From Pseudomonas abyssi (GTDB lineage Bacteria > Pseudomonadota > Gammaproteobacteria > Pseudomonadales > Pseudomonadaceae), in assembly GCF_002307495.1 (NCBI RefSeq), contig NZ_NTMR01000024.1, positions 43,697 through 107,696 of the forward strand: a stretch of DNA of 64,000 nt. Reading direction: 5' to 3'. The stretch's first letter is position 1. Each line of letters opens with the position of its first letter. Shown piece by piece: positions 1 through 7,401 of the stretch. The notes under the pieces are model-generated. The model was not told where the DNA came from, ran no database searches, and was given only the letters and a program-made list of their open reading frames with translations. A program made the translations under genes and the position numbers.

Positions 1-238
1 TGCTGTAGATCCAGGCGCGGCCCGACCCCAGGCTGCGATCAAAACGCTCGGCGTTGACCCAGACCTTGAGCAGGGCATCGTGCAGACAGTCTTCCGCCTG
101 ATCACGCCGGCCCAGCAGGGTGATGGCCAGGCCGAGCAGTTGTCCGGCCTCCTGCTGATACAGCCTTTTGAACGCCGCCCGGTCCCCTGCGGCGCAGGCC
201 TCCAGAGTGCCTTCGTAATCAAATTCGCTACCTGCCAT
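1..238 (-). CDS. ECF-family RNA polymerase sigma factor, N-terminal part
   Basis: The gene starts at the ATG at 236-238 (minus strand) and runs off the left edge, so about 79 N-terminal residues are visible. They read as sigma-70 region 2 of an extracytoplasmic-function sigma factor: an acidic start (MAGSEFDYEGTLEACAAGD), a helix with AFKRLYQQEAGQLLGLA, and the characteristic DQAEDCLHDALLKVW segment that contacts core polymerase and the -10 element. Such factors direct RNA polymerase to stress or envelope regulons, usually with an anti-sigma encoded downstream, which would lie outside the window. The target regulon cannot be told from this piece. Confidence 0.85.
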   Translation of the reverse strand, partial: MAGSEFDYEGTLEACAAGDRAAFKRLYQQEAGQLLGLAITLLGRRDQAEDCLHDALLKVWVNAERFDRSLGSGRAWIYS

Positions 239-393
239 GCGCGCTTCCCGTATCCATCGCTTGTTGCGTTCCTGCAGGCTATACCCCCCATCGCAACCTG
301 TAGATGTCCACGCAAAGAAAAACCCGCTTTTTGGTGTGCAATTGTTACGACTGCGTGGGCGATCCGGGCCGTCCAGTGGTCATTGCGCAGAAC

Positions 394-418
394 ATACACA
401 ATGTATATGATTCATATA
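394..418. promoter_or_regulatory. Two overlapping palindromes upstream of the ParD-like gene
   Basis: ATACA-CAA-TGTAT (394-406) and TATATGA-T-TCATATA (404-418) are two perfect inverted repeats sharing three bases. They sit 24 bp upstream of the ParD-like start in the most AT-rich part of this area. By analogy with autoregulated ParD antitoxins they are a likely operator; that role is inference. Confidence 0.5.
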
Positions 419-441
419 TATTTCATATCAAGGTTCGGATT

Positions 442-648
442 ATGGGCATCGTCAAGATCAACGACGAATTGCACGAAGAGGTGCGCAAGGCCAGCACCGT
501 GATGGTTCGCTCCATCAATGCACAGGCTGAATACTGGATGAAGGTCGGCATGCTGGCCGAGGCCAATCCACACCTGTCGTTCACCGACATCATGCGCGAG
601 CAGCTCAGGCAAGCGGACGTGGACACCGGGCAGCTTGCCCATGTCTGA
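442..648 (+). CDS. ParD-like antitoxin-family protein
   Basis: 68 residues starting MGIVKINDELHEEVRKAST. The N-terminal beta strand plus helix with basic and polar residues matches the ribbon-helix-helix, ParD-like family (PF11903 type) that would bind DNA as a dimer. The ATG at 442 is preferred over a longer reading frame from 304 because the extra residues are unlike the family and would cover the upstream palindromes. The stop lies 8 bp inside the following methionine aminopeptidase gene, so the two are translationally coupled. No RelE/ParE-type toxin gene is adjacent; the partner seems to be the aminopeptidase. Confidence 0.8.
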   Translation: MGIVKINDELHEEVRKASTVMVRSINAQAEYWMKVGMLAEANPHLSFTDIMREQLRQADVDTGQLAHV

Positions 649-1441
649 GGTCAAGCTGAAGAAGCCGCAGGAGCTGGCGCTGATGCGGCAGTCCGGCAAG
701 CTGCTGGCCCAGGTCTTTGCCTACCTTGACCAGCACATCAGGGCCGGGCTCTCGACCATGCAGATCAACGACCTGACCGAGCGCTACATTGTCGACCAGC
801 TGGCGGCCCGCCCGGCCAGCAAAGGGCAATACGGCTTCCAGTATGTGCTCAACAGCTCGGTCAACCATGTGGTCTGTCATGGCGTGCCGTCCGAGACGCA
901 GGTGCTCAAGGCGGGCGATATCGTCAACATCGATATCACGCTGGAGAAGAACGGTTTTATCGCCGACTCCAGCAAGATGTATCTGATTGGCGAGGTCACA
1001 CCCGCCGCCCGCCAACTGGTGGACAAGACCTACGAGGCCATGTGGGCAGGCATCAGGGTGGTCAAGCCGGGCGCCACGCTGGGTGATGTCGGTTACGCCA
1101 TCCAGCGGCACGCCCAGCGCCACGGCTATAGCGTGGTGCGCGACTACTGCGGCCACGGCATCGGCCGCGAGATGCACGAAGCACCGGAGGTCATGCACAT
1201 CGGCAGGCCAGGGCAAGGGCTGATCCTGCGCGAAGGCATGACCTTTACCATCGAGCCGATGATCAACCAGGGCACCGCCCGCACCAGCACGCAGAAGGAC
1301 GGCTGGACGGTGGTCACCCGCGACAAGCAGCTGTCCGCCCAGTGGGAGCACACCATCGCCGTCACCGCCGATGGCTATGAAGTGCTGACCCTGCGGGCAG
1401 AAGAGGGTACGGGACAGGGCGCCATCCAACGACTGCCTTGA
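641..1441 (+). CDS. map: Type I methionine aminopeptidase, accessory copy
   Basis: 266 residues; removes the initiator Met from nascent proteins using a dinuclear metal centre. All expected ligands are visible: substrate His80 (HGVPSE), metal ligands Asp98, Asp109, His172 (GHGIGREMHE), Glu205 (TIEPM) and Glu236, one residue off the E. coli numbering. The start is ATG 641; a TTG at 635 is possible. It is not next to rpsB/tsf, where the housekeeping map usually sits, and overlaps a ParD-like gene by 8 bp, so it is probably a second, regulated copy. No zinc-finger N-terminal extension is present. Confidence 0.93.
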   Translation: MSEVKLKKPQELALMRQSGKLLAQVFAYLDQHIRAGLSTMQINDLTERYIVDQLAARPASKGQYGFQYVLNSSVNHVVCHGVPSETQVLKAGDIVNIDITLEKNGFIADSSKMYLIGEVTPAARQLVDKTYEAMWAGIRVVKPGATLGDVGYAIQRHAQRHGYSVVRDYCGHGIGREMHEAPEVMHIGRPGQGLILREGMTFTIEPMINQGTARTSTQKDGWTVVTRDKQLSAQWEHTIAVTADGYEVLTLRAEEGTGQGAIQRLP

Positions 1442-1590
1442 GGCCCGATCCGGGCCCACTGCTGCGGCCGGTCGCCATCCCCATCACCCGACTGATTGCC
1501 CCTCAATCAATGCTGCTGCCGCTTGGCTCCCAAGCCCGGGCGGTGGTGCTACCGTCAAGCAAACTCAGAAAACCAACAAGAGGACGGGAC

Positions 1591-2373
1591 ATGGCACAGG
1601 CAGCAGGACGGCAGTCGATTTTTATTACTGGCGCAGCATCCGGCATGGGACGGGAGACGGCGCGGCTGTTTCATCAGAAGGGCTGGTTTGTCGGCGCCTT
1701 CGATCTGAATCTGGCAGGTTTGGAAGCACTGCAGGCCGAGCTGGGAGCAGACAACTGCGTCATCCAGACCCTGGATGTCAGCGACAAGGCGCAGTTTGAC
1801 GCGGCGGTAGCGACGTTCGGCCAGGCCACGGACGGGCGCATGGACATTCTGTTCAACAACGCCGGCATCATCATGCGCGGCTTCTTTGACGAAATGTCCT
1901 TCGAAGACCAGCTGAAAATTATCAACGTCAATGTGATCGGCGTACTGAACGGCACCCACAGCGCGCTGCCGCTGCTCAAGGCGACGCCCAACGCGCTGTG
2001 CTTCAATACCTCGTCGTCCTCGGCCACCATGGGCATGCCGCTGATCGCCGTGTACTCGGCCAGCAAGCACGCGGTCAAAGGCCTCACCGAGGCGCTGTCC
2101 AACGAGTTTCGCCGCTACGACATCCGCTGCGCCGACGCCCTGCCCGGACTGATCAAGACCGGCATGCCGAGCGAAGAGCTGATGGCGGCAGCACCGGAAA
2201 AAGGCCCGTTCCGCCTGATCGAGGCCATCGAAGTGGCCAAGGCGGTATGGAACAGCTATCACTCCGACCAGTTGCACTGGTACATCCCCGAGGACCTGGC
2301 CGAGCTGGACAAGGCCGCCGGCAACAACCCGGAGCTGCTGCGCGACAAACTCGGCCGCAACATGCAGCCCTGA
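1591..2373 (+). CDS. SDR family NAD(P)-dependent oxidoreductase
   Basis: 260 residues with a classical short-chain dehydrogenase fold: cofactor loop TGAASGMGRETA near the N-terminus, NNAG in the middle, catalytic Ser in NTSSSSAT and the YSASKHAVKG motif with catalytic Tyr and Lys. The ATG at 1591 follows an AGAGGACGG ribosome site; the 50 upstream codons of the open frame are not SDR-like. Substrate unknown. It stands alone, separated from map by about 150 bp, and is followed by a hairpin. Confidence 0.88.
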   Translation: MAQAAGRQSIFITGAASGMGRETARLFHQKGWFVGAFDLNLAGLEALQAELGADNCVIQTLDVSDKAQFDAAVATFGQATDGRMDILFNNAGIIMRGFFDEMSFEDQLKIINVNVIGVLNGTHSALPLLKATPNALCFNTSSSSATMGMPLIAVYSASKHAVKGLTEALSNEFRRYDIRCADALPGLIKTGMPSEELMAAAPEKGPFRLIEAIEVAKAVWNSYHSDQLHWYIPEDLAELDKAAGNNPELLRDKLGRNMQP

Positions 2374-2388
2374 GCAACATCAGCTCAC

Positions 2389-2418
2389 AAGCCCGCGGCC
2401 CAGACGCTTGCGGGCTTT
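2389..2418 (+). terminator. Rho-independent-like hairpin after SDR gene
   Basis: AAGCCCGC pairs with GCGGGCTT over a 13-nt loop, followed only by a short T run. It lies 16 bp after the SDR stop and is a plausible weak terminator. Confidence 0.5.
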
Positions 2419-2472
2419 GCCGGCGCGGGGTTAGCCTTGCAGGCCTCCGTTGTCTGATCGAGTACCTGTCTG

Positions 2473-3150
2473 ATGAAAACCCTGGTCTGGGACCTGCCCC
2501 TGCGACTGTTCCACTGGCTATTGGCACTGAGCGTCACCGGCGCCCTGGTGACCATCAGTCTGGGTGGCAACTGGATGCTCTGGCATGAACGCTTTGGTAT
2601 CGCCGTGATCGGCCTGCTGGCCTTCCGCCTGGTGTGGGGCCTGTGCGGCTCTACCCACTCACGCTTTGCCAGTTTCTTTCCTACCCCTGCGCGCCTCAAG
2701 GCCTATGTCACCGGTCAGTGGCGGCACCAGGGCCACAACCCGGTGGGTGCCTTGTCGGTGTTTGCCCTGCTCGGGCTGATGGCCTTTCAGGCAGTGACCG
2801 GGCTGTTCAGCAACGACGACGTCGCCTTTTACGGCCCGCTCAGCCGGCTGGTTTCCAGCGATACCGGCAGCCTGCTGAGCGGCTGGCACCGCTCCACCGA
2901 GGAGCTGATCTACGCGCTGCTGGCACTGCATATCCTCGCCATCGTGCTGTACCGCCTGCGCGGCAAGAACCTGCTCGGGCCCATGCTGCACGGCAAGGCA
3001 GAGGTGCCGGCCAATCAGGCCGACCCGGTGAAGGGCGGCGGCTGGCTGGCACTGGTCATTGCTCTGGTCATCGCTGCTGCGGCCATCTGGTTTGCTACCG
3101 GCAGCTGGATTCCCGCGCCGCCACCGGCGCCGGCCGTGCCGGCCTGGTAA
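2473..3150 (+). CDS. Cytochrome b561-type membrane protein
   Basis: 225 residues with four predicted membrane helices and the Ni-hydrogenase/cytochrome b561 pattern: FHWLLALSV in helix 1, the LWHERFG segment before helix 2, GFAL-type helix 3 and HxxxA in ALLALHILAIVLYRL of helix 4. It would hold haem b between helices and pass electrons to a soluble c-type cytochrome. The C-terminus ends in a Pro/Ala-rich tail after an extra hydrophobic segment. The convergent neighbour encodes a cytochrome c', a common partner of this family, which suggests a small respiratory or stress electron-transfer pair. Confidence 0.85.
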   Translation: MKTLVWDLPLRLFHWLLALSVTGALVTISLGGNWMLWHERFGIAVIGLLAFRLVWGLCGSTHSRFASFFPTPARLKAYVTGQWRHQGHNPVGALSVFALLGLMAFQAVTGLFSNDDVAFYGPLSRLVSSDTGSLLSGWHRSTEELIYALLALHILAIVLYRLRGKNLLGPMLHGKAEVPANQADPVKGGGWLALVIALVIAAAAIWFATGSWIPAPPPAPAVPAW

Positions 3151-3210
3151 TCGGTACAGCCGCGGGCCTGCCCGGCCACAGCGGTGCCGCGGATTGCCGT
3201 GCGGCACCCC

Positions 3211-3239
3211 AGAAAACAAAACCCCGCCAGCGGCGGGGT
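3211..3239 (-). terminator. Rho-independent terminator of the cytochrome c' gene
   Basis: Perfect stem ACCCCGCC-AGC-GGCGGGGT at 3221-3239. On the minus strand it is followed by a T-rich tail (complement of AGAAAACAAA at 3211-3220). It ends the cytochrome c' transcript and may also act on the convergent b561 transcript. Confidence 0.8.
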
Positions 3240-3261
3240 CACGTTCATCTCGCGTGAGGTA

Positions 3262-3726
3262 TCAGTCGAGCCGATACTTGTCGTGGCAGGCCTTGCAGGT
3301 CTTGCCGACCTCGCCAAAGGCCACGCGGATTTCCGACTGATCGCCGCTTGCAGCCTTTTCCGCCAGGGTGTTGGCGGCGGTGCCCATATTACCGGCCAGT
3401 TGCGCGACGTCCTGCATGCTCTCGAACAACGCAGGGTCGACCTTGGTATGCACATCACCAATGTCCTGCTCAGTACCTGGGCCAAACAGCGCACCGATAC
3501 CCGAGTTGGCGATGGCGGCGATGGTGTTGGCTGCGGCCTCTACCTGCTGCTGGTTGTATTCGACGCTGCCATCAATGACCTGCGCCTTGATCTTGCCCAT
3601 GTTCCAGGCCATGTAGCTGAAACCGGCCTGACGCAGTTCGATCTGCTTTGCAGGCTCCACGGCGGCGGCGGACAGGCTGCCGGCGAGCAGAGCGCCGCCA
3701 ACCAGGGTAGCAATCACGGATTTCAT
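3262..3726 (-). CDS. Cytochrome c' (class II c-type cytochrome)
   Basis: 154 residues. A signal peptide (MKSVIATLVGGALLAGSLSAAA) sends it to the periplasm. The haem motif CKACH lies at the extreme C-terminus, as in the four-helix-bundle cytochrome c' family, whose pentacoordinate haem binds NO or CO. The Arg/Gln-rich N-terminal helix (IELRQAGFSYMAWNMGKIK) is typical. It faces the cytochrome b561 gene and ends at a strong terminator. Confidence 0.92.
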   Translation of the reverse strand: MKSVIATLVGGALLAGSLSAAAVEPAKQIELRQAGFSYMAWNMGKIKAQVIDGSVEYNQQQVEAAANTIAAIANSGIGALFGPGTEQDIGDVHTKVDPALFESMQDVAQLAGNMGTAANTLAEKAASGDQSEIRVAFGEVGKTCKACHDKYRLD

Positions 3727-3758
3727 ATAATCTCCTTATCGGCTTTTTTCTAGGCACT

Positions 3759-3944
3759 TCACTGCTTGCAGGTACTGATCCCCAACAAGGGGTACAACGG
3801 ACAGAAGCGCAGCACGCCCGTTGCCAGCGGCACCAAGCCTATCCAGCCCCACAGACCGATGGTGCCGGTCAGCGTCAGGGCAATCAGCAATACGCCCACA
3901 AGAATGCGAAGAACCCGATCAATGGTACCTACATTTGCTTTCAT
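3759..3944 (-). CDS. Small DUF2892/YgaP-type membrane protein
   Basis: 61 residues: MKANVGTIDRVLRILVG, then two hydrophobic stretches and CPLYPLLGISTC near the end. This matches the DUF2892 (YgaP transmembrane) family, whose N-terminal NxG..DR..R signature and Cys-Pro pair are visible. It is the last gene of the Pmp/SulP operon, 2 bp after SulP. YgaP-type proteins are tied to sulfur (persulfide) chemistry, consistent with the upstream repressor type. Confidence 0.85.
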   Translation of the reverse strand: MKANVGTIDRVLRILVGVLLIALTLTGTIGLWGWIGLVPLATGVLRFCPLYPLLGISTCKQ

Positions 3945-3946
3945 GG

Positions 3947-5692
3947 TTACTCTCCAGAGTGCTCTGGGGCGCGGTTTGCCACCTTGCCCAGGGTGTTGAA
4001 TGCGATATCGGTGCTGGGGAAAACCTGGCCAATCTGTCGACCAATCCAGTCGGTGTGCTGCAGCTGATCCATCACCGGGCCCTTGACCTCCGCGAGATGC
4101 AGGCCAATATCCCGCTCCTTCAGGCCCTCGGTCAGCTCGCTGAGCATGTCCAGTCCGGTGCTGTCGATGTGATTGACGGCCGACAGAATCAGTAACACTT
4201 CTCTGGTGTCCGGGTAGTCACCCAGCGCCTGATAAATGGCCTGCTCGACCGCCTTGGTATTGGCAAAGAAGATGTTCTCGTCGATGCGCAGTGCCAGCAG
4301 GTGCGGCTCGGTTTCGACCAGATGGCGCTTGGTATTACGGAAATAGTGCGTGTCCGGCACCCGGCCGACCACCGCCACATGCGGGCGGCTGCCGCGCCAG
4401 AGCTGGGCAATGATCGAGCAGCAGATACCCAGTACGATGCCCGCCTCAATGCCCAACAACAGTACTCCCAATGCTGTGCCCAGCAGAGTTAGCCCCTCGG
4501 CACGGTCATAGCGCCAGGCCCGACGCAGGCTGGCCAGGTCAATCAGTGGCACGACCGCGACCAGAATCACGGCGGCCAGCACCACCTGGGGCAACCAGGC
4601 AAGCATGGGTGCCAGGCTGATCAGAATCAGACCGATTACCGCCGCCGAGATCACACCGGCCAGCGGAGTATTGGCGCCTGCCTCGATATTCACACTGGAG
4701 CGCGAAAAGCCGCCACACACGGCAAAGCCACCGCTCAACGCCGCCCCCAGGTTGGCCGCGCCAAGGCCCAGCAGCTCGCGGTCCGGGTCGATGCTTTGGC
4801 GCTTGCGCCGGGCCAGCGACTGGGCGATGGACACACTTTCGACAAAGCTGACCAGGCTGATCAACACCGCCGGCAGCAACAATGACCGCAGGCTGGCCAT
4901 ATCCGGCGTCTGCCAGACCAGTGCCGGCAACCCCGCCGGGATACTGCCCACCACCGGCACTCCCTGCGCCGCCAGGTCAGCACGCCAGGTGACCAGCACA
5001 CCCAGGACCACCACCACCAGCGGCGCCAGCTTGGCCAACAGCCCGGCCAATGCCGCGCTCAGCCCGATACGCTGCAGCTGAGCAGCCAGACCGTGACGCG
5101 CATACAACAGCCAGCCCAGCGCCAACAGCCCCATGCCCAGCACCACCGTATTGCTGCGCTGCCAGCCGGCCAGCAGCGCGGCGGGGCTGTCCGGCCAGCC
5201 GGGCAGACCAAACAGCTTCGGCAGTTGGCTGAGCACAATCAGAATCGCCGCGCCGCTGATAAAGCCGTTGATCACCGGGTGACTGAGAAAGTTGGCCAGA
5301 AAGCCCAGACGCAGCAGACCAAAGGCAAACAGCATGACGCCCGACAACAGCGCCAGCCAGATCGCCAGCTGCAGATAATCGGCAGAGCCCGCTACGGCTA
5401 GCGGCGAGAGCAGCGTGGCCGTCATCAATCCCGTCACCGCTACCGGCCCCACCGACATGGTCATGCTGCTGCCAAACAATGCGTACCCCAGCAGCGGCAG
5501 CAGGCTGGCGTACAGACCAATCTGCACCGGCAGACCGGCCAGCATGGCATAAGCCATGCTCTGCGGAATGATCATGATGCCGACCACCAGGCCAGCGGTC
5601 AGATCACCTCCCAGCCAGGCGCGACGATACTGGCGCATCCAGCCGAACAGCGCATTGCTGCCCGGCGGCTGCAGACGCGGTGATTCACTCAC
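3947..5692 (-). CDS. SulP-family anion transporter with STAS domain
   Basis: About 581 residues: a membrane domain of 10-14 helices beginning GDLTAGLVVGIMIIPQSMAYAMLAGLP (core SulP signature), and a cytoplasmic STAS domain at the C-terminus with the VNHIDSTGLDML phosphorylation-type loop. The family imports sulfate, thiosulfate, bicarbonate or related anions. I choose the GTG at 5690-5692, which shares GTGA with the upstream stop; the open frame extends 12 codons further upstream into the PmpB gene. Its place after PmpA/PmpB and a BigR-like repressor suggests a role in sulfur-anion movement. Confidence 0.9.
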   Translation of the reverse strand: MSESPRLQPPGSNALFGWMRQYRRAWLGGDLTAGLVVGIMIIPQSMAYAMLAGLPVQIGLYASLLPLLGYALFGSSMTMSVGPVAVTGLMTATLLSPLAVAGSADYLQLAIWLALLSGVMLFAFGLLRLGFLANFLSHPVINGFISGAAILIVLSQLPKLFGLPGWPDSPAALLAGWQRSNTVVLGMGLLALGWLLYARHGLAAQLQRIGLSAALAGLLAKLAPLVVVVLGVLVTWRADLAAQGVPVVGSIPAGLPALVWQTPDMASLRSLLLPAVLISLVSFVESVSIAQSLARRKRQSIDPDRELLGLGAANLGAALSGGFAVCGGFSRSSVNIEAGANTPLAGVISAAVIGLILISLAPMLAWLPQVVLAAVILVAVVPLIDLASLRRAWRYDRAEGLTLLGTALGVLLLGIEAGIVLGICCSIIAQLWRGSRPHVAVVGRVPDTHYFRNTKRHLVETEPHLLALRIDENIFFANTKAVEQAIYQALGDYPDTREVLLILSAVNHIDSTGLDMLSELTEGLKERDIGLHLAEVKGPVMDQLQHTDWIGRQIGQVFPSTDIAFNTLGKVANRAPEHSGE

Positions 5693-6108
5693 GCTGTCAC
5701 CCTGCGGTCGTATTGGGCGAACAGCCACATGCCGAGCAGCATGGCGGCAACCAATAGCAGCGCCTGTGGCATGAGTGCGGAGGCGGCGACCAGCGCCGGG
5801 CCGGGGCAGAATCCCGCCACGCCCCAGCCCGCGCCAAACAGCAGGCTGCCGAGCACCAGCCGACGGTCGATGATGCGGCTGGTCGGCAATTGCGCCTGCT
5901 CACCCCGCAGGGTAATGCCGCGGCGTTGTATCCACTGCATCGGCACGAAGGCAACGGCCACCGCGCCCGCCATGACCAGCGCCAGCGACGGGTCCCAGGC
6001 GCCCGCCAGATCCAGAAAGCCCAGCACCTTGGCCGGGTTGGCCATGCCCGAGATCAGCAGGCCGAAACCGAACAGCAGGCCGCTGGCCAACGCAATTAGT
6101 CCACGCAT
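5689..6108 (-). CDS. YeeE/YedE (DUF6691) membrane protein, PmpB-like
   Basis: 139 residues with four hydrophobic helices and the conserved GWGVAGFCPGPA motif, whose Cys lies in the channel of YeeE-type thiosulfate transporters. It begins 3 bp after PmpA and its stop overlaps the SulP start by 4 bp. Together with the PmpA half it would form a two-gene version of the YeeE/YedE transporter. Confidence 0.88.
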   Translation of the reverse strand: MRGLIALASGLLFGFGLLISGMANPAKVLGFLDLAGAWDPSLALVMAGAVAVAFVPMQWIQRRGITLRGEQAQLPTSRIIDRRLVLGSLLFGAGWGVAGFCPGPALVAASALMPQALLLVAAMLLGMWLFAQYDRRVTA

Positions 6109-6111
6109 GAT

Positions 6112-6543
6112 TCAGCCTCCCAACAGATGACGCAGCACGAACACGGTGACAAAGCCCGCGCCCATGAAACTCAGCGTGGCCACCAGCGAGCGCGGCGACA
6201 GCCGTGACAGCCCGCAGACGCCGTGACCGCTGGTACACCCCGAGCCCAGCCGCGAACCAAAGCCCACCAGCAGGCCGCCGACGATCAGCGCGAGCGGGCC
6301 GGCCTCCACCTGCACGCGGATCTCGCCTGCCACGGCCAGATAGATCCAGGGTGCCAGCAATAATCCGAGTACAAACAGCAGTGCTTCGCCGTTACCCGCC
6401 TGCGGTGTCAGCAGCCGCCCGACCAGCCCGCTGATGCCGGCAATGCGGCCATTGAACAGCATCAGCAATGCCGCCGCCGCGCCAATCAGGGCGCCGCCCA
6501 GCAACGCCGACCACGGGGTAAAGGCCATCCAATCAATGCTCAT
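6112..6543 (-). CDS. YeeE/YedE membrane protein, PmpA-like
   Basis: 143 residues starting MSIDWMAFTPWSALLGG. Four membrane helices and the motif GSGCTSGHGVCGLSRLS, with paired cysteines, identify the first half of a split YeeE/YedE (thiosulfate-type) transporter. The start ATG (6541-6543) lies 11 bp inside the ArsR gene; the much longer open frame upstream is the ArsR gene in another frame and is ignored. Confidence 0.9.
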   Translation of the reverse strand: MSIDWMAFTPWSALLGGALIGAAAALLMLFNGRIAGISGLVGRLLTPQAGNGEALLFVLGLLLAPWIYLAVAGEIRVQVEAGPLALIVGGLLVGFGSRLGSGCTSGHGVCGLSRLSPRSLVATLSFMGAGFVTVFVLRHLLGG

Positions 6544-6859
6544 CAGCAGACTCCTCGGCGCAATAAAGGCCATACAGGGTATGCAGAATAGCCAGCGCTT
6601 CCTGGCTGGCGACGCGGTAATACACCTGCTTGCCCTCCCGGCGGGTATCGACCAGCCCCTCACGGCGCAATACCGCCAGTTGCTGCGACAGGGTCGGCTG
6701 AACGATACCCAGCAGCTCCTCCAGCTCACCGACATTGCGCTCTCCGTCCACCAGTTGGCAGAGCAGCAGCAGACGGTCACGATTGGCCAGCGCCTTGAGC
6801 AGTTGATGGGCCTGATCGGCGGAGCTGCGCAGGCGCTGGATATCACTTTGATTGTTCAT
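6533..6859 (-). CDS. ArsR-family repressor, BigR/SqrR/PigS-like (persulfide-sensing type)
   Basis: 108 residues with a winged helix (VGELEELLGIVQPTLSQQLAVLRREGLV recognition region) and a DTRREGKQVYYRV wing. It lacks the ELCVCDL metal motif of ArsR but keeps two cysteines, Cys34 (LLLLCQLV) and Cys100 (LYGLYCAEE). These fall where BigR and SqrR form a di-/tetrasulfide bridge with reactive sulfur. It heads the PmpA-PmpB-SulP-DUF2892 operon, as PigS heads pmpABC in Serratia, and faces the OsmC gene; both are likely targets. Confidence 0.88.
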   Translation of the reverse strand: MNNQSDIQRLRSSADQAHQLLKALANRDRLLLLCQLVDGERNVGELEELLGIVQPTLSQQLAVLRREGLVDTRREGKQVYYRVASQEALAILHTLYGLYCAEESADEH

Positions 6860-6951
6860 ACAGCTGTACGATCTCTTGCAACACTCTATTGACTAACAAT
6901 ATATAAAAAAATAGATTGTTTGCAAGCAAGCCCACGGAAATGGAGCCACAG
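6860..6951. promoter_or_regulatory. Divergent promoter region between arsR-type and osmC genes
   Basis: A 92-bp AT-rich spacer. It holds CTTGCAA near 6873 and TTGCAAG near 6920 as an outer inverted repeat, and ATTGACTAACAAT (imperfect palindrome) inside it, next to an AATATATAAAAAAATAG run. This is where a BigR-like operator would be expected. The exact operator is not resolved by eye. Confidence 0.55.
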
Positions 6952-7401
6952 ATGAGTGAAGACCGCGTAGAAGTCACCCTTGAGCAACAACAGGGCTATC
7001 GCTTTGAAGCCCGCTTCAGCAACGGCACGCCGCCGCTGATCACCGACGAGCCCGCACCGCTGGGCGGCAATCAGGGTCCCAGCCCCGCGCAGTTGCTGGT
7101 CACGGCACTAGGCAACTGTCTGAGTGACAGTCTGATCTTTGCCCTCGGCAAGTTCCGCCAGCCCAATGACGGTATCCTTACCGAGGCGGTGGGCCTGATC
7201 GGCCGCAACGAGCAGAACCGCATGCGGGTTGTCGGTGTCGAGGTCACCCTGCATCTGGGCCACCCGGCAGGCAGCTTCGAGCGGCTGGACCGCATCCTTG
7301 ATCAGTTCGAGCAGTTCTGCACCGTCTCGCAGAGCGTTGCTGCGGCACTGCCGATCAAGCTCACCGTGCTCGACAGCGACGGTCAGGTACTCAAGAGCTG
7401 A
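6952..7401 (+). CDS. OsmC-family protein (Cys-based peroxidase fold)
   Basis: 149 residues. The two catalytic cysteines of the OsmC/Ohr fold are present: GNCLSDS in the first half and QFCTVSQSV in the second. The family reduces organic peroxides or handles reactive sulfur. ATG 6952 has GGAG six bases upstream, so it is preferred to a TTG at 6916. Divergent from a persulfide-type ArsR repressor, so a sulfur-stress role is plausible. Its 3' end overlaps the gltS 3' end by 11 bp. Confidence 0.87.
   Translation: MSEDRVEVTLEQQQGYRFEARFSNGTPPLITDEPAPLGGNQGPSPAQLLVTALGNCLSDSLIFALGKFRQPNDGILTEAVGLIGRNEQNRMRVVGVEVTLHLGHPAGSFERLDRILDQFEQFCTVSQSVAAALPIKLTVLDSDGQVLKS

Noticed and set aside
304..648. Longer 114-aa version of the ParD-like protein
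   Set aside because: The extra N-terminus covers the upstream palindromes and does not fit the family.
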